Shown here: one piece after another, positions 8,631-17,335 of the stretch | Layout: the number at the start of each line of letters is the position of its first letter | Position numbering within the stretch: the stretch's first letter is position 1 | NCBI GenBank assembly: GCA_947497245.1 | Contig: CANMFO010000002.1 | Coordinates: 1,116,001 to 1,180,000, forward strand | Direction of reading: 5' to 3' | DNA length: 64,000 nucleotides | From: an uncultured Flavobacteriaceae bacterium | GTDB taxonomy: Bacteria; Bacteroidota; Bacteroidia; Flavobacteriales; Flavobacteriaceae | Made by a program: the position numbers and the translations under genes | Notes under the pieces: model-generated | What the model was told of the DNA's origin: nothing | The model's input: the letters and a program-made list of their open reading frames with translations, nothing else | The model's database searches: none

Positions 8631-11600
8631 TTAATGTTCCGTCAGTACCCAGTCCCCTTTTTGAATCAAGGGCTCGGCCTGTTTGTATTTCAGGGTCTTG
8701 CTCTCGCCCGACATGACATTCTTTATCGTTACGCGCTCGTTGCGTCCTATTTTGGGTTGCTCCCGTACGATGGTCTCCGTAACCTGGGGGCGTTGGCCCT
8801 GTGTTTGTCCGGCGGCCCGGTTTCGGGCGGCAAGTTCGTCGCTGTTCGGGATTTCGGCCTTGCTGGTCTGGATGTTCTCCTTGCGTGTTACATTTCTCGC
8901 TTCGTGGATTTCATTGGGATTGGCCGTTGGCAGTTCGCCCTTGAACAAAAAGGAGACCACCTCTTTGTTCACTTTATCGATCATGCTTTTGAACAGTTCA
9001 AAGGCTTCGAACTTATAGATCAGCAGGGGATCCTTCTGTTCGTGCACGGCCAATTGCACGGACTGTTTCAATTCGTCCATTTTTCTCAAATGCGTCTTCC
9101 AGGCGTCGTCTATTATGGCCAAGGTGATGTTCTTTTCAAAATCTGTGACCAGCTGGGCGCCGTCGCTTTCATAAGCCGCCTTTAAATTGGTGACCACGTT
9201 GAGCGTTTTGATCCCATCGGTAAAGGGCACTACAATGCGTTCAAATTTGTTCGCGTTGTCCTCGTATACCTTCTTAATGACCGGGAAGGCGGTCTGTGCA
9301 TTCCTTTCTATCTTGTTCTGATAGTGTTGATAGGCGGAGGTATACATGGTGTTGGCAATTTCCTGGGGGCCCAATCGTGCAAAATCCGCTTCGGAAACAG
9401 GCGAGGTGATCGAGAAATACTTGATCAGCTCGAATTCAAAGTTCTTGAAATCGTTGGCCGCCTTGTTGGTGTCCGCGATCACCTCACAGGTGTCGTACAC
9501 CATATTGGCGATATCTACCTTAAGACGTTCCCCCTGCAGCGCATGGCGCCTTCTTTTGTAGACCACCTCACGTTGGGCGTTCATCACATCGTCGTACTCC
9601 AAAAGTCGCTTACGCACGCCAAAGTTGTTCTCCTCTACCTTTTTCTGGGCACGTTCAATGGACTTGGTCATCATCGAATGCTGAATGACCTCGCCTTCCT
9701 CCAAGCCCATTTTATCCATCATTTTGGCGACCCGGTCCGATCCGAACAACCGCATCAGGTTGTCTTCCAAGGATACGTAGAATTGTGAGCTTCCAGGGTC
9801 GCCCTGACGCCCGGAACGTCCGCGCAGCTGTCTATCGACCCTTCTGGAATCATGTCGCTCCGTACCGACAATGGCCAAACCTCCGGCTTCTTTCACCGCA
9901 TCGCTCAATTTGATATCGGTACCCCGGCCGGCCATGTTGGTCGCTATGGTGACCACGCCAGGGTTTCCCGCCTCGGCGACCACATCGGCCTCCTTCTTGT
10001 GGAGCTTGGCGTTCAACACATTGTGCTCTACCTTCCGGATGCCCAACATACGGGAAAGCAATTCGGAAATCTCTACCGAGGTCGTACCGATCAGTACGGG
10101 CCTCCCGTCTTGTGCCAGTTTTGTAACCTCGTCAATGATGGCATTGTATTTTTCACGTTTGGTCTTGTAGATCAAATCGTTCCTGTCATCCCTTGCGATT
10201 GGGCGGTTGGTGGGAATTTCCATCACATCCAACTTGTAGATCTCCCAAAACTCCCCTGCTTCGGTAATGGCAGTACCCGTCATACCGGCCAATTTGCGGT
10301 ACATTCTAAAATAGTTCTGCAGGGTTACCGTGGCGAAGGTCTGGGTGAGTGCCTCGATCTTTACATTTTCCTTGGCCTCGATGGCCTGGTGCAATCCGTC
10401 CGAATAACGGCGCCCGTCCATAATACGGCCGGTCTGCTCATCTACGATCATTACCTTATTATCGATCACCACATATTCCACATCCTTTTCAAATAGGGTA
10501 TATGCCTTGAGCAATTGGCTCATAGTATGGATTCGCTCGCTCTTGACCGTAAAATCTTTGAAGAGTGCCTCCTTGAGCTCTGCCTCCTTTTCAATTTCGA
10601 GATTTTGGTCTTCGATCTTGGCGATTTCCCCTCCAATATCGGGCATAACAAAGAAATCTTTGTCCTGTGCCCCGGAAATGTACTCCACCCCCTTATCGGA
10701 CAGCTCGATCTGGTTGTTTTTCTCATCGATCACGAACAAGAGGTCCTCATCTACTTTGGGCATTTCCCTATTGTTGTCCTGCATATAGAAGTTCTCGGTC
10801 TTCTGGAGCAGCTGTTTTACGCCCTCCTCGCTCAAAAACTTGATGAGTGCCTTGTTTTTGGGCAGACCGCGGTGCACACGGAGCAATAGGAACCCGCCTT
10901 CCTTCGTATCGCCCTCAGCAATCAGTTTTTTGGCCTCCGCAAGCACGCCGGTCAAGTGCTGGCGCTGTTTTTGCACGATGTCGGCAATCTTGGGCTTCAG
11001 TTCATTGAACTCATGGCGATCCCCTTCCGGAACAGGTCCCGAAATGATCAGGGGGGTACGGGCATCGTCCACCAAAACGGAATCGACCTCATCGACGATC
11101 GCATAATGGTGCGGGCGCTGTACCAGATCTTTTGGCGTATGTGCCATATTATCCCTCAAATAATCAAAACCAAATTCGTTGTTGGTACCATAGGTGATAT
11201 CGGCATTATAGGCAGCGTGCCGCCCTTCCGAATTGGGCTTGTGATGGTCTATACAGTCCACCGAAAGTCCATGGAACTCAAAAATGGGCGCCATCCAGGC
11301 ACTGTCCCTTTTGGCGAGGTAATCGTTGACGGTCACCAGATGGGCACCGTTTCCGGAGAGTGCATTGAGGTACAAGGGCAGGGTCGCCACAAGGGTTTTC
11401 CCTTCCCCGGTCTGCATCTCGGCTATCTTTCCCTGGTGCAGGGCGATGCCCCCGATAAGCTGTACATCGTAGTGCACCATGTCCCAGGTGACCTCCTTTC
11501 CGGCGGCGTCCCAGGAATTTTTCCATATCGCCCGATCTCCGTCCAAGGTAACATAGTCCTTGCTCCCGGAAAGCAGGCGATCGTGTTCCGATGCCGTGAC

Positions 11601-11990
11601 GGTAAGGGTCTCATTGTCCTTAAATCGTTTGGCGGTCTCTTTGACCACCGCAAAGGCTTCCGGTAGGATATCGTTCAAGGTCTCCTCGGATATTTTGTAG
11701 GCATCTTCCTTGAGTTTGTCGATTTCGGCATAAGTGTCCTCGTTCTTATCGATATCGGTGGACACCTTTACCTGTTCCTGTAGTTCCGCGATCTTGTCAT
11801 GGACCGTTTTGCAATCTTCCTGGATGCGTTGCTTAAAACTTTTTGTCCTGTCCCGCAGTGCATCGTGGTCGAGCCCTTCCAGTTCGGCCTCGAACGATTT
11901 TATTTTGTTGACCAAAGGTTGAAGCTCCTTCACGTCTTTCTGCGATTTGTCCCCAACAAAGGTCTTTAGGATCGAATTTAAAAAACTCAT
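8631..11990 (-). CDS. secA: Protein translocase ATPase SecA
   Basis: 1119 residues, longer than E. coli SecA (901) and usual for Bacteroidetes. It drives preproteins through SecYEG. Visible parts: NBD1 with MQTGEGKTLVATLPLYLNAL (Walker A) and VDEVDSVLVDDARTPLIISG (Walker B region), a preprotein cross-linking domain with extra sequence around residues 330-470, and NBD2 with GTTSVE, NMAGRGTDI and QLRGRSGRQGDPG. The helical wing and scaffold follow (AQREVVYKRRRHAL). The tail ends QKGDWVLTEH and lacks the cysteine-rich SecB-binding zinc motif of proteobacterial SecA. Its own terminator follows. Confidence 0.97.
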   Translation of the reverse strand: MSFLNSILKTFVGDKSQKDVKELQPLVNKIKSFEAELEGLDHDALRDRTKSFKQRIQEDCKTVHDKIAELQEQVKVSTDIDKNEDTYAEIDKLKEDAYKISEETLNDILPEAFAVVKETAKRFKDNETLTVTASEHDRLLSGSKDYVTLDGDRAIWKNSWDAAGKEVTWDMVHYDVQLIGGIALHQGKIAEMQTGEGKTLVATLPLYLNALSGNGAHLVTVNDYLAKRDSAWMAPIFEFHGLSVDCIDHHKPNSEGRHAAYNADITYGTNNEFGFDYLRDNMAHTPKDLVQRPHHYAIVDEVDSVLVDDARTPLIISGPVPEGDRHEFNELKPKIADIVQKQRQHLTGVLAEAKKLIAEGDTKEGGFLLLRVHRGLPKNKALIKFLSEEGVKQLLQKTENFYMQDNNREMPKVDEDLLFVIDEKNNQIELSDKGVEYISGAQDKDFFVMPDIGGEIAKIEDQNLEIEKEAELKEALFKDFTVKSERIHTMSQLLKAYTLFEKDVEYVVIDNKVMIVDEQTGRIMDGRRYSDGLHQAIEAKENVKIEALTQTFATVTLQNYFRMYRKLAGMTGTAITEAGEFWEIYKLDVMEIPTNRPIARDDRNDLIYKTKREKYNAIIDEVTKLAQDGRPVLIGTTSVEISELLSRMLGIRKVEHNVLNAKLHKKEADVVAEAGNPGVVTIATNMAGRGTDIKLSDAVKEAGGLAIVGTERHDSRRVDRQLRGRSGRQGDPGSSQFYVSLEDNLMRLFGSDRVAKMMDKMGLEEGEVIQHSMMTKSIERAQKKVEENNFGVRKRLLEYDDVMNAQREVVYKRRRHALQGERLKVDIANMVYDTCEVIADTNKAANDFKNFEFELIKYFSITSPVSEADFARLGPQEIANTMYTSAYQHYQNKIERNAQTAFPVIKKVYEDNANKFERIVVPFTDGIKTLNVVTNLKAAYESDGAQLVTDFEKNITLAIIDDAWKTHLRKMDELKQSVQLAVHEQKDPLLIYKFEAFELFKSMIDKVNKEVVSFLFKGELPTANPNEIHEARNVTRKENIQTSKAEIPNSDELAARNRAAGQTQGQRPQVTETIVREQPKIGRNERVTIKNVMSGESKTLKYKQAEPLIQKGDWVLTEH

Positions 11991-12207
11991 AGCTGCTATT
12001 CTGTTTATATGGTAAACTGATGGAAATCAGTGTATCGTCGAACGTTGTGAAAATTGAACGGTATGTCCGATGCGTGTCAAAAGGCATTCCAGTTTTCTAA
12101 ATCTGTGAAAATACCCCTACTAACTGCCAAAATTACAGAAAAGCTGAGACAAGTGGAGGAAGTCCACCAACTTTTTCTTTGGAACCGGATATCTGGCGTA
12201 TTTCCAT

Positions 12208-12233
12208 AAAAAAAGCCCCCGGAGAGGCTTTTT
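12208..12233 (-). terminator. Rho-independent terminator after the DUF2795 gene
   Basis: Minus-strand hairpin AAAAAGCC / GGCTTTTT with an 8-base loop and a T run, 24 bases past the stop codon. The gap to secA (11991-12256, 266 bases) otherwise shows only a palindrome at 12018-12029, discussed under rejected items. Confidence 0.75.
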
Positions 12234-12256
12234 CAATACATTTAATGATGATTTTA

Positions 12257-12481
12257 TCAATACTCGTCCTCATTCCAGAGGTAATCTTCTTCGGTAGGGT
12301 AGTCTGGCCAAATTTCTTCAATGGATTCGTAAATTTCGCCACCTTCCTCTTCCATAGACTGGAGGTTCTCCACAACCTCCAAAGGCGCCCCGGTCCTGAT
12401 TGAATAATCTATCAATTCGTCTTTTGTCGCCGGCCAAGGCGCATCGCTCAAATAGGATGCCAATTCTAATGTCCAGTACAT
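12257..12481 (-). CDS. Small DUF2795 domain protein
   Basis: 74 residues, very acidic at the C-terminus (EEEGGEIYESIEEIWPDYPTEED, read in parts). The N-terminal part MYWTLELASYLSDAPWPATKDELIDYS matches my recollection of the DUF2795 family, common in Bacteroidetes and Actinobacteria and without a known biochemical role. It is monocistronic, with its own promoter at 12508-12537 and its own terminator. That isolation and the conserved WPATKDEL stretch argue for a real gene. No signal peptide, so cytoplasmic. Confidence 0.85.
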   Translation of the reverse strand: MYWTLELASYLSDAPWPATKDELIDYSIRTGAPLEVVENLQSMEEEGGEIYESIEEIWPDYPTEEDYLWNEDEY

Positions 12482-12507
12482 GCTGATGGTTTGATTTTAA
12501 TTTTTTG

Positions 12508-12537
12508 CAAAAGTAATTTTTAATAGGAAATTGCCAA
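12508..12537 (-). promoter_or_regulatory. Bacteroidetes-type promoter of the DUF2795 gene
   Basis: Minus strand TTG (12537-12535), 19 bases, then TACTTTTG (12515-12508), a full match to TAnnTTTG with good spacing, 27 bases upstream of the ATG. Confidence 0.65.
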
Positions 12538-12617
12538 GTTTTTTTTGAACAATTTCAATTAACTTATCAACAATAATTTTGATTTAATATTGTGATAACG
12601 AAGAAATGCCGGATTTA

Positions 12618-13193
12618 TTAGTTTTTTTTCTTGGGAACCCACTTTATTTCTTCCGCTTTTAGGTTTTGGGACAATTTTCGTGCCAATACGAAAAGATAGT
12701 CCGAAAGTCGGTTGAGGTACGATAAAACCTGATTGTCGAAGGGTTCGTGTTCGTGAAGTAGGGTCGCCAAGCGCTCTGCCCTCCTGCAAACGGTACGGGC
12801 TATATGACAGTATGACACGGTGGAGTGGCCCCCGGGCAGGATGAAATGTGTCATAGGGGGCAGACTTTTGTCCATCTCGTCCATTTCACGTTCCAGCAGC
12901 ATGCAGTCCGCGTTGGAGATCCGGGGAATGTCCAAGCGTTCCTTCCCGTTTTTTAGCATCGCTTTTTTTGGTTCGGTGGCCAGAACAGCGCCCACGGTAA
13001 AGAGCTTGTCCTGTATAAGGGTGAGGGTTTCCTTGGCATGGGCATCGATCGGTTGGTCCCTGATAAGGCCCAACCAGGAGTTCAGCTCATCGACCGTGCC
13101 ATAGGCATCAATGCGCACATGGTGTTTGGGTACCCGTGTTCCCCCGAATAGTGCAGTGGTTCCGCCGTCGCCCGTTTTGGTGTATATCTTCAT
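12618..13193 (-). CDS. Cob(I)yrinic acid a,c-diamide adenosyltransferase, PduO type
   Basis: 191 residues. Transfers the adenosyl group of ATP to cob(I)alamin, giving adenosylcobalamin. The N-terminus MKIYTKTGDGGTTALFGGTRV is the ATP-binding signature of the PduO/MMAB class, followed by DAYGTVDELNSWLG and, near the C-terminus, RRAERLATLL and LNRLSDYLFVLAR, where the conserved Arg and Asp residues sit. Cobalamin made here could serve enzymes such as methylmalonyl-CoA mutase and also the CarH-type regulator at 50437-51339. It lies at the end of a same-strand run of uup, a methyltransferase-like gene and a 46-residue membrane peptide, but 267 bases separate it from the peptide gene. Confidence 0.95.
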   Translation of the reverse strand: MKIYTKTGDGGTTALFGGTRVPKHHVRIDAYGTVDELNSWLGLIRDQPIDAHAKETLTLIQDKLFTVGAVLATEPKKAMLKNGKERLDIPRISNADCMLLEREMDEMDKSLPPMTHFILPGGHSTVSYCHIARTVCRRAERLATLLHEHEPFDNQVLSYLNRLSDYLFVLARKLSQNLKAEEIKWVPKKKN

Positions 13194-13460
13194 TTGTCAG
13201 CTTCTCAGGTGTTGGATTTTATGTATTGATTTGAATTCCACGGCCCACCGTCCATTGCAAATTGCCCGTTTTTCACGGCCCAATGTACCTGGTGGACTGT
13301 GCCCATCTGTCCCAAACGTCCCCGTTGTTCAAGGGAAACATCCCCTATGATCATGGAAAACATCCCAGATGTTTAAAAACGGGTTATTGTATGGGTCTGC
13401 CAGCCGCTAGGTGCTATCCAAATTCAAAATTGCCCACGGTCACGGTCAACTGCCCTCGTT
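13194..13460. other. Intergenic stretch without recognisable gene
   Basis: 267 bases upstream of the adenosyltransferase. Short frames exist on both strands but none resembles a protein. Segments near 13256-13285 and 13426-13455 share loose similarity (AAATTGCCC and CACGG words), possibly decayed sequence. I see no cobalamin-riboswitch signature. Confidence 0.4.
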
Positions 13461-13601
13461 TTACTCCTCCTCGCGCTTTCGTTTATAGTCCTCCATGAAC
13501 TTTTTTGACTTTCGCCGTTTCGCTTTGTTCCGATTGGTAATTGAAATCGCAAGATAAACCACAATAAGTACGCCTAATACGATGTAGATTGTATTGTCCA
13601 T
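13461..13601 (-). CDS. 46-residue single-span membrane peptide
   Basis: A short frame that length filters would drop. The ATG at 13601 gives MDNTIYIVLGVLIVVYLAIS, a single hydrophobic helix at the extreme N-terminus, then a strongly basic tail (NRNKAKRRKSKKF) and an acidic end (KRKREEE). By the positive-inside rule the tail would face the cytoplasm. It starts 30 bases after the stop of the methyltransferase-like gene on the same strand, as in an operon. Function unknown. The clear helix-plus-charged-tail layout and tight spacing support translation. Confidence 0.7.
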   Translation of the reverse strand: MDNTIYIVLGVLIVVYLAISITNRNKAKRRKSKKFMEDYKRKREEE

Positions 13602-13631
13602 TCCAACATAATTAGGATTAAAAATAGGGGT

Positions 13632-14135
13632 TTATATCCGAATCTTAAAATGTTCCCGGGCCTGGCCCTTCCTAAAAAACACCGCACCGCAGTGGAACAT
13701 ATCCACAGTTACGGTGACCGTTTTGGTTTTTTTGAGCCGTTCCCAGCACTTTTCACTCCCTTTGCTCCTGTGGGTGCCATCGATTAGGAGCAGGCTGTCG
13801 TTGTGGATTTTGTTGTTTGGGGAGGATAGGATGTCCTGTACCCGATCATCGCAGAAATCGACAAAAAGAAGGTCGTAGGGTCCGCCATCGAAGGTGATGG
13901 CCGGGAATTTTTCGCGGACCTCATGTAGGATTTCCTCTTGGCCGGAGGGGATGTACGCCCGCTCCGCCTTGAAATGATCTATGCTTTTGAGAAGGACGTC
14001 CAAGCTTTTTCGCCTATGCCTACGGGGTTTGGCGTAGAGACATTGGGTTACGTACTTATAGACAAAAGGGGAGTGTACCCCGTGCTGGTTTCGGGAACTT
14101 AAGAGAAACTTCAGGTATTTGACAGGATCGTTCAA
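13632..14135 (-). CDS. Putative SAM-methyltransferase-like protein (short form)
   Basis: 167 residues starting at a TTG (14135); no in-frame ATG or GTG exists between it and the upstream gene, and the first residues NDPVKYLKFLLSSRNQHGVHSPFVYKY read as a conserved flavobacterial start. The HGVHSPFVY block and the later YDLLFVDFC and DSLLLIDGTHRSK segments resemble class I SAM-methyltransferase-like proteins of this group, but the usual glycine-rich SAM loop (GxGxG) is not visible and the protein is shorter than the roughly 230 residues I expect. It could be a degenerate or non-catalytic member. It follows uup by 35 bases. Confidence 0.65.
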   Translation of the reverse strand: MNDPVKYLKFLLSSRNQHGVHSPFVYKYVTQCLYAKPRRHRRKSLDVLLKSIDHFKAERAYIPSGQEEILHEVREKFPAITFDGGPYDLLFVDFCDDRVQDILSSPNNKIHNDSLLLIDGTHRSKGSEKCWERLKKTKTVTVTVDMFHCGAVFFRKGQAREHFKIRI

Positions 14136-14170
14136 TGCTCCATTCGGTTGATGGGGGTCGGCCCCGTTCC

Positions 14171-16054
14171 TTACGCACCTTCCAGTATGGCCGATAGTTC
14201 AAACCAGCGTTCGGTCTTTGTTTCGATCTGGTCCGTGATCTGCTTCAATGCTTTTGAAAGTGCCGCGATATCGTCCCCCGAAAGGTCGTCCGTGATAAAT
14301 TGGTTCTGTATTTCCCCTTTTTTGAATTCCAGTTTTTGGATGTCCTTTTCCAATTGCTTGTACTCCTTTTGTTCCAGATAGGAGAGCTTTGTGGTCTTTT
14401 CTTCGGATTTCCAGGTGTTCTTGCTGGATTTGGGCGCACTGTTTTTTTCTTTCCCGGTCCGGCCCTCCAGGACCGCACTGTCCTCATAGGCCCTGAAATC
14501 GGAGTAGTTTCCCGGAAAATCCTCAATGAGGCCATCGCCCCTGAAAACAAAGAGATGGTCCACGATCTTGTCCATGAAGTAGCGGTCGTGCGAGACCACG
14601 ACAAGGCATCCGGGAAAGTCCAAAAGAAAACTTTCCAGCACGTTCAGGGTAACAATGTCCAGATCGTTGGTGGGCTCATCGAGAATAAGAAAATTGGGGT
14701 TCTGGATCAATACGGTGCAGAGGTAGAGCCGCTTCCGTTCCCCCCCGCTCAGTTTTTCGACAAAATCGTATTGCTTTTTCCGATCAAACAGAAAGCGCTC
14801 CAACAGCTGCTGGGCCGAGATCTGCCGCCCCTTCATCAAAGGGATGAAATCGCCGAATTCCCGTATCACGTCGATTACTTTCTGCCCCTCTTTGATAGGG
14901 ATGCCCTTTTGCGTATAATACCCGAATTTAATGGTATCGCCCACGACGACCTTACCGCCATCAGCGGTATCGCTGCCGGTGATGATGTTCAAAAAAGTAG
15001 ACTTTCCCGTGCCGTTCTTGCCTATGATGCCCACCCGTTCCCCTTTGGTAAAGGTGTAATCGAACTTGTCCAGGATGGGTTTTCCGGGAAAGGATTTTAC
15101 CAATTTGTGCAGTTCCAGGATTTTGCTGCCCACCCGCTCCATATTGATTTCCAACTGCACCTGGTGCTCCTTTCTCCGCTGGCCCGCCTTTTCCTTGATG
15201 GTCTGGAAATCGTCGATCCGGGACTTCGATTTGGTGGTACGGGCCTTGGGCTGGCGGCGCATCCAATCCAACTCTTTTTTAAAGAGCTGCTTCGATTTGT
15301 GCAATTCGGTGGCCTCCTGCTCCTGACGGGCCTCTTTCTTCTCCAGATAATAAGAATAGTTCCCTTTGTACGGGTACAGGGTACCGCGGTCCAGTTCAAT
15401 GATCTCGTTGCACACCCGTTCCAAAAAATACCGGTCGTGGGTAACCATAAAGAGCGTCATTTTCTCCTTGGAGAAATACTGTTCCAACCATTCGATCATC
15501 TCAAGGTCCAGATGGTTGGTAGGTTCGTCCAGAATCAGTAGATCGGGCCGATTGATCAGCGCATTGGCCAGGGCCAGGCGTTTTTTTTGCCCCCCCGACA
15601 ACAGCCCCACCTTAATATGGAGGTCATCCAGTTTTAGTTTGGAGAGGATTTGTCTGTACTGCGTCTCAAAGTCCCAGGCACCGAAGCGTTCCATGGCTTC
15701 AAATGCCTTTTGGTAGCCTTCTTCCTCCTCGGGCTGCTCCAAGGCCCTTTCATAATTGGAAATAACCTGCAACACTTCGTTTCCGGAGGCGAAAATGGTT
15801 TCTTCAATGGTCAATTTGGGGTTCAGGTCCGGCTCCTGTTCCAAGAAGGACACCCGGATACCCTTTCGGTAGTTGACCTGCCCCACATCGGGCACATCGA
15901 GCCCAGCCATAATGTTCAGGATGGAGGTCTTGCCCGTACCGTTCTTGGCGATCAAGGCAATTTTCTGGTCCTTGTTGACGCCAAAGGAGATCCCCTCGAA
16001 AAGTACGAGTTCACCATAGGATTTTGCTATGTTTTCTACTGTCAGTAAGTTCAT
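14171..16054 (-). CDS. uup: ABC-F family ATPase, Uup type
   Basis: 627 residues with two ABC ATPase domains and no membrane segment, as in ABC-F ribosome-associated factors. Domain 1 has Walker A GKTSILNIMAG and signature LSGGQKKRLALA; domain 2 has GTGKSTFLNIITG and LSGGERKRLYL; both have LILDEPTNHLDL-like or LILDEPTNDLDI Walker B segments. The last 80 residues (KLSYLEQKEYKQLEKDIQKLE onward, read in parts) form the coiled coil typical of Uup. The ATG at 16054 overlaps the stop of the upstream DUF4105 gene by four bases (ATGA), so the two are translationally coupled. Probable role: relieving stalled or structured states of the ribosome. Confidence 0.92.
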   Translation of the reverse strand: MNLLTVENIAKSYGELVLFEGISFGVNKDQKIALIAKNGTGKTSILNIMAGLDVPDVGQVNYRKGIRVSFLEQEPDLNPKLTIEETIFASGNEVLQVISNYERALEQPEEEEGYQKAFEAMERFGAWDFETQYRQILSKLKLDDLHIKVGLLSGGQKKRLALANALINRPDLLILDEPTNHLDLEMIEWLEQYFSKEKMTLFMVTHDRYFLERVCNEIIELDRGTLYPYKGNYSYYLEKKEARQEQEATELHKSKQLFKKELDWMRRQPKARTTKSKSRIDDFQTIKEKAGQRRKEHQVQLEINMERVGSKILELHKLVKSFPGKPILDKFDYTFTKGERVGIIGKNGTGKSTFLNIITGSDTADGGKVVVGDTIKFGYYTQKGIPIKEGQKVIDVIREFGDFIPLMKGRQISAQQLLERFLFDRKKQYDFVEKLSGGERKRLYLCTVLIQNPNFLILDEPTNDLDIVTLNVLESFLLDFPGCLVVVSHDRYFMDKIVDHLFVFRGDGLIEDFPGNYSDFRAYEDSAVLEGRTGKEKNSAPKSSKNTWKSEEKTTKLSYLEQKEYKQLEKDIQKLEFKKGEIQNQFITDDLSGDDIAALSKALKQITDQIETKTERWFELSAILEGA

Positions 16055-17235
16055 GTTGTAAGGGTTTGGCCGGTCCGAATGAAAAACCGGGCCGCAAGAT
16101 ACCGGATGCCCAGGGCCAACAACAGTGGAAGCAGGACCGGACTGAACCATTGTACCCCGAAAAGCCATAGTACGCCCATCAATACCAACAGGAACACCAA
16201 TAACAGCAGGTATTTGCCTACCCAGGGGGGCGGTGATCTGCGCATGATCCAGAAAGCCACCACCAAGTTTACCGGAAATGTCCAAAGGATGTTGTAATTG
16301 GCAACGGTCCAGATATGATCCGTTAAAAACCAAAGAAAGGCCAATAAGCTGCCCGCCAACCCTGTAAAGAGGAAAATACCAAAATCGAGCCAACGGCTGC
16401 GCTTTTTTCTTTTAAAGTCGTTGTAGGTGACCAGCAGGATCAGGACCAGAAGCAGTAAGGTCAAAAATAGGGGCGATGTAAAAAAGTGGGATGGCTTTTC
16501 CCGGCGGCGGCTTTCCAAAAGGGTAACTTCCGGCGAAGCCAAAGGACCATTGTTCAATTGGGCGGCATTCAATTGGTGCATCACATAAATGGGCAGGTAT
16601 AGATGTTCCTTCGGAGTAGCTTGTCGGTCGATGGCCGAACCCAAGGCGAGATCGATCCCAAAAGCCCCCCAAGTATTGGTTTTTATATTGTGGTGGATCA
16701 GTTCGCGAAAGCTGAACCCTTGGTCCAGATAGGTTTCATCGAAGACCAGTCCGTTTCCATAATTTTCCTTCAGGACATCCCAGATCTTTGTGGCGCAATT
16801 GTTGGTGAAATAATCGTATTGGTAGACCTTGTTCTCCGGCAAATTGTTGTTCTCCAAGAACTTGAAAAGTTTGTTTCTTTCTTCGACCGACAGCTTCAGA
16901 TGCTGTTCCTTGACCCATCTGTTCTCCACTTCGTAAGAGCGCAAATAATATTGAAACCCTCTCCGCTGCAGCAGGTAGTCCATTCTCCCCTTCGCGAACT
17001 TTAGATAGAAATTCTCACCACTGGTATCGAAAACCCCATAATTATAAACGACATCGATGCCCTGGGCGGGGTCTTGCACTCGGATGGCCGAATGGCCAAA
17101 AGCGGAATACAGGATATCGCCCGGCCCGCTGGTCAGCACACTTATCCGCGACATTGGGGACAGTTCCGGTGTTTGGGAAAGGACCGCGCCGGCCCAGGTG
17201 AAAAGAAAAATAAAAAACCACTTTTTTAACCGCAT
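16051..17235 (-). CDS. DUF4105 / Lnb N-terminal-type membrane protein
   Basis: 394 residues from the ATG at 17235, which opens a signal sequence (MRLKKWFFIFLFTWAGAVLS); the frame extends 17 codons further but without sense. The periplasmic domain has FGHSAIRV and DYFTNNCATKIWD, a conserved His and Cys pair like that of papain-like acyltransferases of the DUF4105 (Lnb) family. About five membrane helices follow from residue 260. Lnb-type proteins act on lipoprotein N-acylation in some Firmicutes; whether this one does is not known. The gene overlaps uup by four bases and is divergent from pssA. Confidence 0.82.
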   Translation of the reverse strand: MRLKKWFFIFLFTWAGAVLSQTPELSPMSRISVLTSGPGDILYSAFGHSAIRVQDPAQGIDVVYNYGVFDTSGENFYLKFAKGRMDYLLQRRGFQYYLRSYEVENRWVKEQHLKLSVEERNKLFKFLENNNLPENKVYQYDYFTNNCATKIWDVLKENYGNGLVFDETYLDQGFSFRELIHHNIKTNTWGAFGIDLALGSAIDRQATPKEHLYLPIYVMHQLNAAQLNNGPLASPEVTLLESRRREKPSHFFTSPLFLTLLLLVLILLVTYNDFKRKKRSRWLDFGIFLFTGLAGSLLAFLWFLTDHIWTVANYNILWTFPVNLVVAFWIMRRSPPPWVGKYLLLLVFLLVLMGVLWLFGVQWFSPVLLPLLLALGIRYLAARFFIRTGQTLTT

Positions 17236-17335
17236 CGGGATAGGTCTTGTAGACTGCTCGGCAAATATCCGAATAAAATAGGTCACGAAACCAATTCCTG
17301 AAAAATTGTGCTATTTTTACGAAAACCACCCAAGC

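Noticed and set aside
12018-12029. FNR-like palindrome TGAT-GGAA-ATCA upstream of secA
   Set aside because: The -7 element predicted 29.5 bases downstream would fall at 11994, four bases from the secA ATG, so the geometry of the other boxes is not met. One or more chance matches are expected in 64 kb.
13194-13460. Cobalamin riboswitch upstream of the adenosyltransferase
   Set aside because: I see no B12-box-like conserved core on either strand, and the gap contains no convincing multi-stem structure.
14300-15541. Long open frame (413 codons) on the plus strand
   Set aside because: It is antisense to uup, whose Walker and signature motifs fix the real frame; the antisense product resembles no protein.
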